Source: Patescibacteria group bacterium (lineage in GTDB: Bacteria; Patescibacteriota; Patescibacteriia; 2-12-FULL-60-25). Taken from it: 64,000 nt of DNA. Positions 17,332 through 26,806 of this stretch are shown here, piece after piece (positions within the stretch are counted from its first letter, which is position 1; the number at the start of each line of letters is the position of its first letter). The notes under the pieces are model-generated. The model made no database searches and had not been told where the DNA came from. It was given only the letters and a program-made list of their open reading frames with translations. A program made the translations under genes and the position numbers. The stretch lies in assembly GCA_031082005.1 (NCBI GenBank), contig JAVHLR010000001.1, forward strand, positions 315,251 to 379,250, in the 5' to 3' direction.

Positions 17332-18045
17332 CTATTTTGAATTCCAGCCCTTGGCCTCCAGCCCTGCCTGCGCTGCTGCCACCTGTGCTTCTTGTTTGGA
17401 ACTGCCTTCGCCCACTGCAACCATGTCTTTTTCCAGGAACACGCCCACTGTGAATTCCTTGGCATGATCCGGCCCTTTCTCTTCCAGGACTTTGTAGACA
17501 GGTGTGACGCCTAAGAGTTCCTGCGCCGTTTCCTGAAACTTGCTCTTCGGATCGACGTAAAGTTCATTTTTCAGGATGAAATCCAGATGGGACAGGATGT
17601 GCTTGTGGATGAAGCCGGAAGCGCCCTCCGTCCCGCCATCCAGGTAGATCGCACCGATGATGGCCTCGATCGCGTTGGCCAGGATGTACATGCGTGCTTT
17701 GGAATTCTTGTCGCGCGCTTCGCCCTTGGAGAGCAAGAGGAACTCTTCAAACTCGAGCTGTGTCGCTATACCGGCCAGAGTCTTGGCATTCACCAGCGCG
17801 GCACGCCAATTGGTCAGTTCGCCTTCCGGGTTGGCATATTTCCTGAATAGATACTCGGTAACGATCAGCTCCAGTACGGCATCGCCCAAGAACTCCAGAC
17901 GCTCGTTGTGGGCGTAGGGGAAACTCGGATGCTCGTTCAGGTACGAACGGTGCGTCAAAGCTTCGTTTATGAAGCTTTTGTCTTTGAAGGCATAACCTAA
18001 ACGTTCCTCCAGCACCGTGAGATTCGGTATGTAATTGTCGCTCAT
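17332..18045 (-). CDS. rnc: ribonuclease III
   Basis: ERLEFLGDAVLEL signature, dsRBD C-terminus (GSSKQEAQVAAAQAGLEA). Confidence 0.96.
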   Translation of the reverse strand: MSDNYIPNLTVLEERLGYAFKDKSFINEALTHRSYLNEHPSFPYAHNERLEFLGDAVLELIVTEYLFRKYANPEGELTNWRAALVNAKTLAGIATQLEFEEFLLLSKGEARDKNSKARMYILANAIEAIIGAIYLDGGTEGASGFIHKHILSHLDFILKNELYVDPKSKFQETAQELLGVTPVYKVLEEKGPDHAKEFTVGVFLEKDMVAVGEGSSKQEAQVAAAQAGLEAKGWNSK

Positions 18046-18086
18046 AGGTCGTTCGCTAGGGGAACGACGTCAACGAAGTCAACGGA

Positions 18087-18623
18087 TCATTCCGTGTCCT
18101 TCATCGAAGTCGTTTCGTCCTTTTTTTCGTTAGAATTATCTTTGTCTTTTGTTTCTTCTTCTTCCTCCTTCTTTTTTTCTTTCTGCTTGTCCGCTTCTTT
18201 TACTATGTTCTGCGCCTGTTGGTCGCGATACACGGCTCCTAATACTCCGTTCACGAACTTTCCGGACGATTCACCGCCGAAAGTCTTCGCCAGTTCTATC
18301 GCCTCATTGATCGCGACCTTGGAGGGGATATCAGCATCGAATACCAACTCAAACGAACCGATGCGCAATACGTTGCGATCGACGGTCGTGATCTTCTGTA
18401 GCGGCCAATCCGGCGCGAATTTAGTGATGATTGCGTCTATCGCGGCCTGTTTTTCCAATACGCCGGCGAGCAGTTTCGCGGCAAAATCTTTTTCGTCCAA
18501 ATCAGAAGCGAACTCTTCGATGTTACGGGAGAGTATCTGCGGTGCGCCCTGTTTCGCTTGGTGGAAGTCCCACTCATACAGCGACTGCAGGACGATGGCG
18601 CGGGCTAAGTGTCGATTGGACAT
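18087..18623 (-). CDS. nusB: transcription antitermination factor NusB, charged C-terminal tail
   Basis: [20 protein letters not shown]..., [27 protein letters not shown]. Confidence 0.92.
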   Translation of the reverse strand: MSNRHLARAIVLQSLYEWDFHQAKQGAPQILSRNIEEFASDLDEKDFAAKLLAGVLEKQAAIDAIITKFAPDWPLQKITTVDRNVLRIGSFELVFDADIPSKVAINEAIELAKTFGGESSGKFVNGVLGAVYRDQQAQNIVKEADKQKEKKKEEEEETKDKDNSNEKKDETTSMKDTE

Positions 18624-18652
18624 AAAAGGACGAAAGAACGAATGAGTTAAAT

Positions 18653-18895
18653 TTAGTGTTTGTGCTCTTCAGGCTTTTCGGTTTTCGATTTCTTGAGCAG
18701 CTTCTCTAGCTTGTGCTCCTGGCCTTTGACGTGGATAGCATGGCCACGGTATTCCTTGGCGCCTGGAGCGGCACGATGCGAAAGGTGAAGTGCGCCTGTC
18801 TCTTTATCTTTTGTTATGTCTGGAGCGGTCAACGCGAAATGAGCCGCGCGACGGCGCTTGTCTGAACTAGTACGACGATGTCCGGGTAAACCCAT
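18653..18895 (-). CDS. rpmF: 50S ribosomal protein L32 (no zinc cysteines)
   Basis: [21 protein letters not shown] resembles the L32 N-terminus; lies next to nusB/rnc. Confidence 0.8.
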   Translation of the reverse strand: MGLPGHRRTSSDKRRRAAHFALTAPDITKDKETGALHLSHRAAPGAKEYRGHAIHVKGQEHKLEKLLKKSKTEKPEEHKH

Positions 18896-19068
18896 AGTTG
18901 CATTTTTCAGGACTCCCTCGTTTGCGGCATTTCTTCAAGCGAACTGCATCAAACGTCGTAGTCCAACTCTATTATTATGCAAGTAAATATAGCATTAAAT
19001 GCAGGATTTGACAAGAGTGTAGGATTTTTGCATGTGAGACAGGGAGCGTCGGTCTCATCGGGATGGTC

Positions 19069-19097
19069 TTGTAAAGCCTGACTTTGCCTGTTATAGT
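19069..19097 (+). promoter_or_regulatory. sigma70-like promoter for ndk
   Basis: TTGTAA-N17-TATAGT just upstream of ndk. Confidence 0.55.
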
Positions 19098-19108
19098 GGG
19101 CGCTAACT

Positions 19109-19693
19109 ATGGAAAAAACATTGATTTTGATCAAACCGGACGCTGTCGAGCGCAGCCTTATCGGTACCGTTCTGCAGCGCTTGGAGCGCGTAGGCATCAA
19201 GGTTGTCGCACTCAAGATGGTCCAAGCGAACGCAGACCTGGCTGACCGTCATTACGCCCTGACCGAGGACTGGATGAAGGGCGTCTATGACAAGGCAAAA
19301 GCTAAACAAGAGGCGATCGGTGTCGCATTCCCGTATCCTGATTATAAGAGCTACGGCAAGATGATCAAGGACGGCTTGGTGGAATTTCTGCAGGCTGGGC
19401 CGATCGTGGCTGCAGTATTGGAAGGTGAGCAGGCTGTCGCCCAGACGCGTAAGGTCGTTGGCGCGACCGAGCCGGCTTCTTCCGCACCCGGTACGATCCG
19501 CGGAGATTTTTCCAGCGATACCTATTCTCTCTCCAACGCCCAGAACCGTCCGATCAGGAACTTGATCCATGCTTCCGGCAGCGTCGAAGAAGCCAACAAT
19601 GAAATCGGTATTTGGTTCACGTCGCAAGAGATCCACCAGGTGAACGCAGCAGCTGACTCTGTTTTGTACTCTGCAGACAGATTCCGTAAATAA
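19109..19693 (+). CDS. ndk: nucleoside diphosphate kinase (extended form)
   Basis: TLILIKPDAVERSLIGTVLQRLE; PGTIRGDFS; NLIHASGSVEEANNEIGIWF; longer than the canonical ~140 aa. Confidence 0.94.
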   Translation: MEKTLILIKPDAVERSLIGTVLQRLERVGIKVVALKMVQANADLADRHYALTEDWMKGVYDKAKAKQEAIGVAFPYPDYKSYGKMIKDGLVEFLQAGPIVAAVLEGEQAVAQTRKVVGATEPASSAPGTIRGDFSSDTYSLSNAQNRPIRNLIHASGSVEEANNEIGIWFTSQEIHQVNAAADSVLYSADRFRK

Positions 19694-19720
19694 TCCGAAT
19701 ATCCTGTATATCAGACATTG

Positions 19721-19743
19721 ACGGCCCACGGGCCGTTTTTGTC
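19721..19743 (+). terminator. Rho-independent terminator of ndk
   Basis: acggccc acg ggccgtttttg. Confidence 0.7.
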
Positions 19744-19817
19744 TCTTTATCTATTGACGTGGTCACGTTTTTTATATAGCTTGCTAATCGCGTCCTTTGC
19801 AGTAAAGAGAGGAAACA

Positions 19818-20099
19818 ATGCCGAACGACGACAGCGAGTACCCTTTCGAGGGTCTGTCCGTCAGCCTCCCCGGGCTTATGCCGGATGGAGGTGCTGAACG
19901 GATGGAAAAATGTGAGAATGGCTTCGTCGAAGACGAAGAGATTCCTACATCGCCCGAGAATCCGACCGCCAAACGGTTGGCGCTCGCCGAGCGCATCTGC
20001 TCGCATGGCCTCAAGATCCGCGACTGCAGCGAGTGCTTGCTGCTCCTCGAACACGGTGGCAGATATTCGGTCATCGAACCGAGAGGGGATGACGATTGA
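19818..20099 (+). CDS. small acidic hypothetical protein
   Basis: 93-aa ORF, SD gagagg upstream, stop overlaps next ATG (TGATG). Confidence 0.65.
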   Translation: MPNDDSEYPFEGLSVSLPGLMPDGGAERMEKCENGFVEDEEIPTSPENPTAKRLALAERICSHGLKIRDCSECLLLLEHGGRYSVIEPRGDDD

Positions 20100-21496
20100 T
20101 GGCAGCTCGACAACGGGCGGACGAGGTTCCTGCCGAGAGCGTACGACGAAAAAAGGTGGTGGATTGCCACCAACGCTCGTGCGAGTGTTGGAGGGACTTG
20201 CACGAAACCGGCGCCAAGCCATCGATTTTCCCGTCTAGTGGGCCAGCTGATTCGTCTAAGACGGGCGAATTCATCAACGCTTTTCCTCTGCTTGCCGAGG
20301 GCGTCAAGGAGCATTACGACATCCTGGTCGGAGAGAGCGTTCGCGGACGTCAGCTGCTGCTGAACATCGAGCGTGCGAAGCGTCATGCGGATATGCGGAA
20401 TGGCTACGGAGAGTCACGCGCTGCAGCGTTGCGTGAGGCCAGTCAACGGGCGCTGTATGATTTCTTGCGTCGCAAGACGGCCTACCGGAAGCTTGGTCAG
20501 TTCGAAGAGGCTTACCCTCAGCTTATTTCAGCCGTGAAAGACGCCAGGGCATCCATCAACGATTTGATCGGGACGTCTTTCCCGGAACCATTGAAGCTCG
20601 AGCTGGAGATGGTGGCGGACGTCGAGTCCGAGATCGATCCGGCCGCGCTCGTGCAGCAATGTTACATCCCAGGAAACGATCTGCTGTCCCGACGGACACG
20701 GCTCGAGGCGCGTCGTCAGCTGACCCTGGCCCATCTTTATTTCGATATGCGTCGTCAAGGCGACGCTCCCGAAGACTTGGACAGGGATATGGCGGAATTC
20801 GATTCGGCTCTCAAGGAGCGGTATTTTCTGCCGCACCGCAGCGAGTGTTATGAGATCATCGCACGATTGGATCCCGCGGATTGTCATCGAGTAGAATCCC
20901 TGACGGTCAACCCGCACACCTCTCCTTCCCGACGCCGTATCTCCACAAGCAAACGTGTCGCGTTGTATCCGGGAGTGCGCTTCCTGCCGGGCGACATCCC
21001 TGTCTACTTCGAGACACGCATCAAGAAAGACGCACCTTTCAAGCTCATCCGAAAAAATCAGCGAGACACGCGGCGTGTCGCTGATTTGTGTGGTGCTAAG
21101 TTCGTCTTTTTCAGCGCCGAGGACTTGTTCAAAGGCGTGGAGCGCATGCGCTGCACCCTGGCCAGCATGCCTGGCACCATTTTCGGCGAAGTCTCGAACA
21201 TCATGCACGCCGGCCGGGTCGATCCGACCAACGACAACTCCCACGAGGAGTTCCGTGCCTGGAAGTGGTTTGCCCGCTTCGCCGACCGCTACTTCGAACT
21301 GCAGTTCATGCTGGTCAGCGATTGGCTGAACGAGCGCTGTTCCCATGGCCGCGAGAATCACGCGCACTACAAGAGCGAGTGCAACATCCGCGACCTCTAT
21401 CCCAAGATCTTACCGTCCAGCCTGTATCTCGACTGGACTAACCCGGCTATCCTTAAGAGCCTGCATCGCCTGCAGCAGGCTCGGATCTGGTCCTGA
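20099..21496 (+). CDS. protein with C-terminal RelA/SpoT-like synthetase domain (putative)
   Basis: C-terminal blocks RIKKDAPFKLIRK, VADLCGAKFVFFSAEDLFKG, FELQFMLVSDWLNERCSHGRENHAHYK resemble RelA_SpoT R-K...K, DLxGxRI, ExQ and aHxxYK motifs. Confidence 0.6.
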   Translation: MAARQRADEVPAESVRRKKVVDCHQRSCECWRDLHETGAKPSIFPSSGPADSSKTGEFINAFPLLAEGVKEHYDILVGESVRGRQLLLNIERAKRHADMRNGYGESRAAALREASQRALYDFLRRKTAYRKLGQFEEAYPQLISAVKDARASINDLIGTSFPEPLKLELEMVADVESEIDPAALVQQCYIPGNDLLSRRTRLEARRQLTLAHLYFDMRRQGDAPEDLDRDMAEFDSALKERYFLPHRSECYEIIARLDPADCHRVESLTVNPHTSPSRRRISTSKRVALYPGVRFLPGDIPVYFETRIKKDAPFKLIRKNQRDTRRVADLCGAKFVFFSAEDLFKGVERMRCTLASMPGTIFGEVSNIMHAGRVDPTNDNSHEEFRAWKWFARFADRYFELQFMLVSDWLNERCSHGRENHAHYKSECNIRDLYPKILPSSLYLDWTNPAILKSLHRLQQARIWS

Positions 21497-21504
21497 ACCA
21501 ACCG

Positions 21505-21530
21505 GCCCCGCATCATTCTCGATGCGGGGT
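21505..21530 (+). terminator. Rho-independent terminator
   Basis: ccccgcat cattctcg atgcgggg. Confidence 0.65.
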
Positions 21531-21874
21531 CTGCTCATTTTTATGCGATAAATCAGGCAGCTTGACGCCTCATTTCCCCCGCGCCATCCTGTAAGAGTCT
21601 GGAGACAGACGCTGGTGAGATTTCGGGCTGAATTCAGTCTTAAGGCTACGATTTCGGTATCCGCCGTGGCGGAGCGATGACGGCCTTGCAGCGTTCAATC
21701 AAAGGGTCATGGCGAAGCGGAGCGATCTGCCACGTCCAAATCCTCTGACGTTGTGCTCACATCCAATAGAGCGGACCGAAAATCTCCCAGCCCTCCGGAC
21801 GCGAAAAAACCCGACCTCTGTCGGATTTTTTTGTTCTTCGTATCGTCATCCCGGGCTTAGACCCGGGAACTTTT

Positions 21875-22477
21875 TCAGCTGGACGTCGGACGCTCCTTCA
21901 AGAACGGATTTTCTTCCTCGAAAGTGATCGACGGCAACCAGTTATTGATGAGATCTAATGACCAACCGTATTTTTTGTTGTAGAGCAGATCGACAGAACC
22001 GAAGACTGCAGTCGCATAATCGAAGCCAAGTTTTTCGCTGACGGCCTTGACTGTGGTTTCATCCGGTCCTTCGACCTCGACGTACGGCTCAAGGAACGGC
22101 CACTCATCTATCGTCACCTCGCAGCCATCCAATTTCCATAGTTCACGTTTGCTTTCCTGGAAGGCTTTTATCTCACAACCTATTGTCTTCAGGAATTCGA
22201 CCGCATTCTTATAATCATCGATCTTCAGGCAGACTTCTTTCTGATTCTCGATCTTGTCGCCATCCACGATTTTGAGGCTCATCGTTATCTTGTCAGACTC
22301 GTCTCTGACGCGTAGCCACCCTCCTTTTATCTCATGACCTGTCGGCAGCTTGAAGACATGCCGTCGCTGCATGAATTCCGGCTTGATGAGCTCCGCTCCG
22401 GCCTCATTCAAACGTTTACGTACCTCGTCTTTTTCGACGTTAGGGAAAGTTGCTTCGTATTCGATATTGATGGACAT
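21875..22477 (-). CDS. CYTH domain protein (class IV adenylate cyclase/thiamine triphosphatase-like)
   Basis: IEYEATF..., WLRVRDESDKITMSLK, SKRELWKLDGCEVTIDEWPFLEPYVEVEG. Confidence 0.9.
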   Translation of the reverse strand: MSINIEYEATFPNVEKDEVRKRLNEAGAELIKPEFMQRRHVFKLPTGHEIKGGWLRVRDESDKITMSLKIVDGDKIENQKEVCLKIDDYKNAVEFLKTIGCEIKAFQESKRELWKLDGCEVTIDEWPFLEPYVEVEGPDETTVKAVSEKLGFDYATAVFGSVDLLYNKKYGWSLDLINNWLPSITFEEENPFLKERPTSS

Positions 22478-22537
22478 ATATCTGTCGGAAGATATCGTAT
22501 TTTCTGTGTTTTGTCAATCCTGGACGGATAAAAAGGA

Positions 22538-22564
22538 AGACGCTCTGCAGGAGTTGCAGAGCGT
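22538..22564 (-). terminator. Rho-independent terminator
   Basis: Minus strand gacgctctgcaactcctgcagagcgtc then T-rich tract. Confidence 0.65.
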
Positions 22565-22579
22565 CGAGCTCGGAAGGTG

Positions 22580-23479
22580 CTAGTGGATGTTCTCGCGGAG
22601 CCAGTTCATTAGTTCAGGGAAGCGTGAACTGTGGATGATGAGCTGCTCTGAATTGCAGGGGCGCGTGTTGTCGAAAATCTGCATGTCGCAACGGGCCCAG
22701 TGGTTGCCCTCGAGATTCGGCACGTACATCTCGAACCCCATGCGTTCGCAGATGCCGTAGATGGGCGCGCAGTCCCATGGTGTCTCGAACTGCGGCTTGA
22801 GCAGTACGGCGCCTACTTCGCCTTTCCAGAGCCTCGCGGTGCTCACGCCGATGCTGCCTGTCGCAATCTCGACTCCCCGGAACAGCCCCTTCGAATCCCG
22901 TGGCGCGACCATGCGCCCGATCAACTTCGAATGGCTTTCTGGCCGTTCACGCATGAGGACGCACTGATCCTGGAGCGGCGCTCGTTCGTCCACTGCAAGC
23001 GTCTCGCCGAAGCCGTACTCGCTGATGCGATGGACCTTGTCCGATTCCGGTCGGAAGCCGTAGATCTCGCGTGTCATCACGTCGCCGACGTAGGCAGCGA
23101 TCACGTCTGTGCCGCGTACGAGCGCGATCATCGTCCCGATGCCATGCGACTGTCGCCGTTTGAATGCCTTGGTGCCGTCGAGCGGATCGACCGTGAAGAA
23201 CATCCCGATGCTCGGGTCAGCCTCGACCCGTAGGTGGTCTTCCTCGGCCACGATGCCGTAGCCGGGGAAAGCTTCGCGAATCATCCTCACATAGATCTCC
23301 TGCGCGGCCCTGTCCGCGCTTGTGAAGATGTCGTCCATCTCGCCGTTGTTGCCCTCTTTGGCGTGTACTTCGAAGGCGAAGCGTTCTGCGCGGATCGCCT
23401 CGATGGCGCGCCGTACCATCTCTTTCATGATGAAACCGATGGCGTGCGGATTGATCCGACCGTAATTGACGTCTGTCAT
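22580..23479 (-). CDS. inositol monophosphatase family protein
   Basis: GIVAEEDH, TVDPLDGTKAFKRR, WDCAPIYGICERMG metal/substrate motifs. Confidence 0.88.
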   Translation of the reverse strand: MTDVNYGRINPHAIGFIMKEMVRRAIEAIRAERFAFEVHAKEGNNGEMDDIFTSADRAAQEIYVRMIREAFPGYGIVAEEDHLRVEADPSIGMFFTVDPLDGTKAFKRRQSHGIGTMIALVRGTDVIAAYVGDVMTREIYGFRPESDKVHRISEYGFGETLAVDERAPLQDQCVLMRERPESHSKLIGRMVAPRDSKGLFRGVEIATGSIGVSTARLWKGEVGAVLLKPQFETPWDCAPIYGICERMGFEMYVPNLEGNHWARCDMQIFDNTRPCNSEQLIIHSSRFPELMNWLRENIH

Positions 23480-23567
23480 AGCATCTCCCCTTCAGACTGG
23501 AATGTACGTGCACATCTAAGGTCGAAAAACCGGAAAAGTCAAGGATAGTCATCTGAAAAAGCAAGAC

Positions 23568-23594
23568 GCTCCGCGAGAGTTGCGGAGCGTCGTT
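23568..23594 (-). terminator. Rho-independent terminator
   Basis: gacgctccgc gagagtt gcggagcgtc; stem similar to 22538-22564. Confidence 0.6.
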
Positions 23595-23622
23595 TTTGAT
23601 GAGGTCTGTTCCGCCGTGCTTG

Positions 23623-24000
23623 TCAGCACCGGATACGTATCATGCCGTCGAAATGCACAGCGTCATCCTTGAACACTTCGACGACCAGGTAGCGCCCGCG
23701 TGTCCAGACTTCGTGGTTCTCCACGAAATGCGTCACCTCGGCCATACGGATGCTCGCCAGCGGCCTTGAGATATGTTCATTCCCGAACGTCTCGACGAGC
23801 GGGATCTCTTCGGTCATAAGGAACAGACGTTGGCCTTTTTTGCGGAAGTCGTATGACTGTCCGCTCAATAGCCTCTCGGGGATGCACTCGTCAGCGCCTC
23901 TCCGTCCGATCCTGCATTCATCGTGGTGGCGTAACGCCAAAACGAAATTCGTGATCGTCTCGATACCCATGTTCGCCCTCTTCGATCGGTTGATCGTCAT
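23623..24000 (-). CDS. hypothetical protein
   Basis: 125-aa ORF coupled to upstream ORF by ATGA overlap. Confidence 0.55.
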   Translation of the reverse strand: MTINRSKRANMGIETITNFVLALRHHDECRIGRRGADECIPERLLSGQSYDFRKKGQRLFLMTEEIPLVETFGNEHISRPLASIRMAEVTHFVENHEVWTRGRYLVVEVFKDDAVHFDGMIRIRC

Positions 24001-24257
24001 TTGTCGATGAGTCGTATTTTGCGTTGGCGCAACTCGTCGTCATCGACGAGCAGCTCCTTGAGCCGCTCGAAATCGGCATCAGACAGCGCAAGTCCGCCAA
24101 AACCCTGCGGTGGCTTCTCGCGGTACAGATAGACGCCGACCATGGCAGGCAGATAGCCGGATCGATTGGTTATTATCTGGTCGACCGACTTGTTTTCCCG
24201 CAGGACGCGCAATAGGTCCTGCAGATCTTTTATGGATACGGGTGAGTATTCCGACAT
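23997..24257 (-). CDS. hypothetical protein
   Basis: 86 aa from ATG 24257 with SD-like GGGGGTG upstream. Confidence 0.55.
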   Translation of the reverse strand: MSEYSPVSIKDLQDLLRVLRENKSVDQIITNRSGYLPAMVGVYLYREKPPQGFGGLALSDADFERLKELLVDDDELRQRKIRLIDK

Positions 24258-24347
24258 CTTACACCCCCGGGTAAATGTGCGATTTTGATTTAAACAAAAA
24301 AAATTAGATTGCACAACAGCCCTAAGCTAGTGCCGTATCGGCTGTGT

Positions 24348-24947
24348 TTATTTTCCGGCTGTCGGATCCGTCTTCCACTTGTTCGTCCCCATGTGCCAGC
24401 TTGCAGGATCTGACGAATGTATCTCGTCCCACAGCTTTTTCGCTTCTTCCGTATAAAGTTTTTCGTTACGTACTTTTTGGCGGTTGCTCGCTGTGACCCA
24501 CTTGGTCGGCAATTTGTGTCCTTGCTCGTCCAGTTCCATCAGTTCGATATCTATATCCAAGTTGTCGGCGTCTTTGACGATCTTCGCCTCTAACGAATCC
24601 CGTCTTTCCCATTCCGCGACCAAATCGGCGTAATCCTGGATTATCGTGCCGGCGAACAAGTCCTGCGTCGCGCGTTCTTCGTCGAGTTTCGCATAGACTT
24701 TTTGCACGTAAGATAGGTCGGACGTCCGCGTCTCGCACAAGTCATGCGTCAACGCCATCTTGATGACCTTATTCTCGTCGCAGCCGCCGATGCGCCGCGC
24801 CAGGATCAAAGCCAAAAAGACGACGCGCATCGTGTGCTCAAGGTCATTCGCGCAGTCCACGCCCAAATGCTGACGCCAACCGCGCTGCATGTTGCGCAAG
24901 CTGCCGATTTCGTAGAGGAACTCCAGGTCACGTGATGTTTCGGGCAT
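24348..24947 (-). CDS. HD domain phosphohydrolase (YfbR-like)
   Basis: DLEHTMRVVFLALILARRIG, ALTHDLCETRTSD, KDADNLDIDIELMELDEQGH. Confidence 0.88.
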   Translation of the reverse strand: MPETSRDLEFLYEIGSLRNMQRGWRQHLGVDCANDLEHTMRVVFLALILARRIGGCDENKVIKMALTHDLCETRTSDLSYVQKVYAKLDEERATQDLFAGTIIQDYADLVAEWERRDSLEAKIVKDADNLDIDIELMELDEQGHKLPTKWVTASNRQKVRNEKLYTEEAKKLWDEIHSSDPASWHMGTNKWKTDPTAGK

Positions 24948-24948
24948 A

Positions 24949-25872
24949 TCACTTGAGCTTCTTTGTATAGTATTTGAACGGGATTATCAACAAACTCCAA
25001 GGCAAGACGGAAAGCACGACCGGAACGACGATGTTGGGTTCGTTGAAGAATTTGCCGGCCAGATAGATCGCCAGCGTGAAATTATTGTAGGCCAAGCAGA
25101 TGGTGATGGTCACGCGATCGTTCGGTTTGCGCCACCATGCGACATAATATCCGACGACATGGAATAGCGCGTAAAGCAGGAAGAGCGCAGAGACCTGGAG
25201 GAGGAATTTCAGGTTCAACCCGCTCAAGATGGTGTCAGCCTGTTTCGCCACGATGCCCATGATGAGCAGACCCAAGAGTAGCGTCGAAATTGGCTTGAAG
25301 GTGAAATAGGTCGCTTTGATCTTATGGTGCCAGAAATACTTGACGATGTTCGCCAGCACGAACGGGATGAAGATGACTTTGACGAGCGAGAGGAACATGC
25401 CGAGAGTATCGACCTGCACATCTGCTCCTGCCAGGAGCTTGACCATCAGAGGGATCGTGAACGGCGTAAGCAACGAAGTCGTGATGGTGATGACGAGCGC
25501 CAGGCTTTGTTTACCGCCGCAGATTTCGGCCAGCAGGGGAGAGGTCATGCCGGCTGGCATGGCGGCAAGCAGCATGAAGGCGATCGCCAAATCAGGATAG
25601 ACCAGCCGTGTCGCGAAATAGACGACGATCGGCAAACCGATCAACATGACCGCATTCGCCATGACCACCATCTTCCGGTCGTTCAGGTAAGTCAGCACTT
25701 CCTTCAGGTCTATCTTGAGCGCTGAAAGGAAAAAGATGACGCCCAGGAAAATCGAAGTCCATCCCGCCAGGTGTATGGCGTACTGCGGTATGAGCAGCCC
25801 AAGCGTCAGGGAGAGGAGCAGAATGAAGACGTATGACTCGAGCAATTGGCGCAGATTACGGATAAGATTCAT
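24949..25872 (-). CDS. bile acid:sodium symporter-like (BASS/ACR3 superfamily) transporter
   Basis: ~10 TM helices; LGVIFFLSALKIDLKE, AAMPAGMTSPLLAEICGG. Confidence 0.8.
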   Translation of the reverse strand: MNLIRNLRQLLESYVFILLLSLTLGLLIPQYAIHLAGWTSIFLGVIFFLSALKIDLKEVLTYLNDRKMVVMANAVMLIGLPIVVYFATRLVYPDLAIAFMLLAAMPAGMTSPLLAEICGGKQSLALVITITTSLLTPFTIPLMVKLLAGADVQVDTLGMFLSLVKVIFIPFVLANIVKYFWHHKIKATYFTFKPISTLLLGLLIMGIVAKQADTILSGLNLKFLLQVSALFLLYALFHVVGYYVAWWRKPNDRVTITICLAYNNFTLAIYLAGKFFNEPNIVVPVVLSVLPWSLLIIPFKYYTKKLK

Positions 25873-25932
25873 ATCTCTTGATTGTCATTGCGAGGAGTGA
25901 GGTACGAACGACGCGGCAATCTTTAGGTTTAT

Positions 25933-26196
25933 TTATTTTTCTTTCTCCAAGTATTTATTCGTCGCATGTACCAGATACCAAGCCGCTATGACATCAAATC
26001 CGATATCTTCCAACCAGCCGAATAGCGGAATGAAATCCGGAATCAGGTCTATCGGCCACAAGAGATAAAGCAGGGCCGCTCCGGCAAGAGCTTTTGGTTT
26101 CCAATCGGAACTCTTATCCGTGAAGAATCGCCAAATATTTTTCCACTGTGGCCAGAGTTTTATTGTACGTGGCATATTCAAACGGGATGGTAGCAA
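25933..26196 (-). CDS. DUF1232/YkvA family membrane protein
   Basis: LYLLWPIDLIPDFIPLFGWLEDIG signature. Confidence 0.88.
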   Translation of the reverse strand: MLPSRLNMPRTIKLWPQWKNIWRFFTDKSSDWKPKALAGAALLYLLWPIDLIPDFIPLFGWLEDIGFDVIAAWYLVHATNKYLEKEK

Positions 26197-26283
26197 ATAA
26201 ATGGATAATACGCATATCCCTAAAATACGAACGCCCCAGTCTCAAGGATGAGCTGGGGCACGTGAGCGGGAAAGGGCGGGGGG

Positions 26284-26670
26284 TCAGATGAGAGGGATGG
26301 AGGCGGGGAGGGAGTCTTTTGAGACCTGCTCGATTTCGAGCAGGGCGACCTCGTTGCCGTTTTCGTCGACCGCGAAGAACACGCAGTCTTCATTGCCGTT
26401 CAGGACGGCGAAGCGACGACTGGTCATTAGGTCATCCCTGAGCATGGCCGGCCCTACCTGGGGTTTGTAACCCACTCTGTAAGGGGCGACCTGCTTCTCT
26501 TCCCGATTCAGACTCGCCACCTCGAACACCGTGACCTTGTCCCACTTGAACCATAGCAGGAACAAGTGGTTCCACCAACGCGTTGGAGGCATCGTCTTGT
26601 CGCCCTTTGCCAGGGTTCCGTGGATCGTGCTTCCATGGACCTTGCTGCCGTAGAACTTTGTCCAACCCAT
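26284..26670 (-). CDS. hypothetical protein
   Basis: 128-aa ORF with SD aaggagag upstream. Confidence 0.6.
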   Translation of the reverse strand: MGWTKFYGSKVHGSTIHGTLAKGDKTMPPTRWWNHLFLLWFKWDKVTVFEVASLNREEKQVAPYRVGYKPQVGPAMLRDDLMTSRRFAVLNGNEDCVFFAVDENGNEVALLEIEQVSKDSLPASIPLI

Positions 26671-26806
26671 GAGAACTCTCCTTGTGAAGGCACGTCAGGA
26701 AACCCAGACGTGGTCGTTATTGACCAAACAATATAGCACAAAACACCCCTTTTGTCAAGGCTAAAAGTGGCTATTTTTGCTTATTTTCTCTATACTTACC
26801 TCTGAT

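Noticed and set aside
18087-18200. Glu/Lys-rich tail of NusB as a separate gene or sequencing artefact
   Set aside because: Continuous in frame with a clear NusB core; charged tails are plausible in this lineage.
20528-21367. 279-aa minus-strand ORF
   Set aside because: Antisense to the RelA-like gene. The forward frame has an SD, coupling to the upstream ORF and recognisable motifs.
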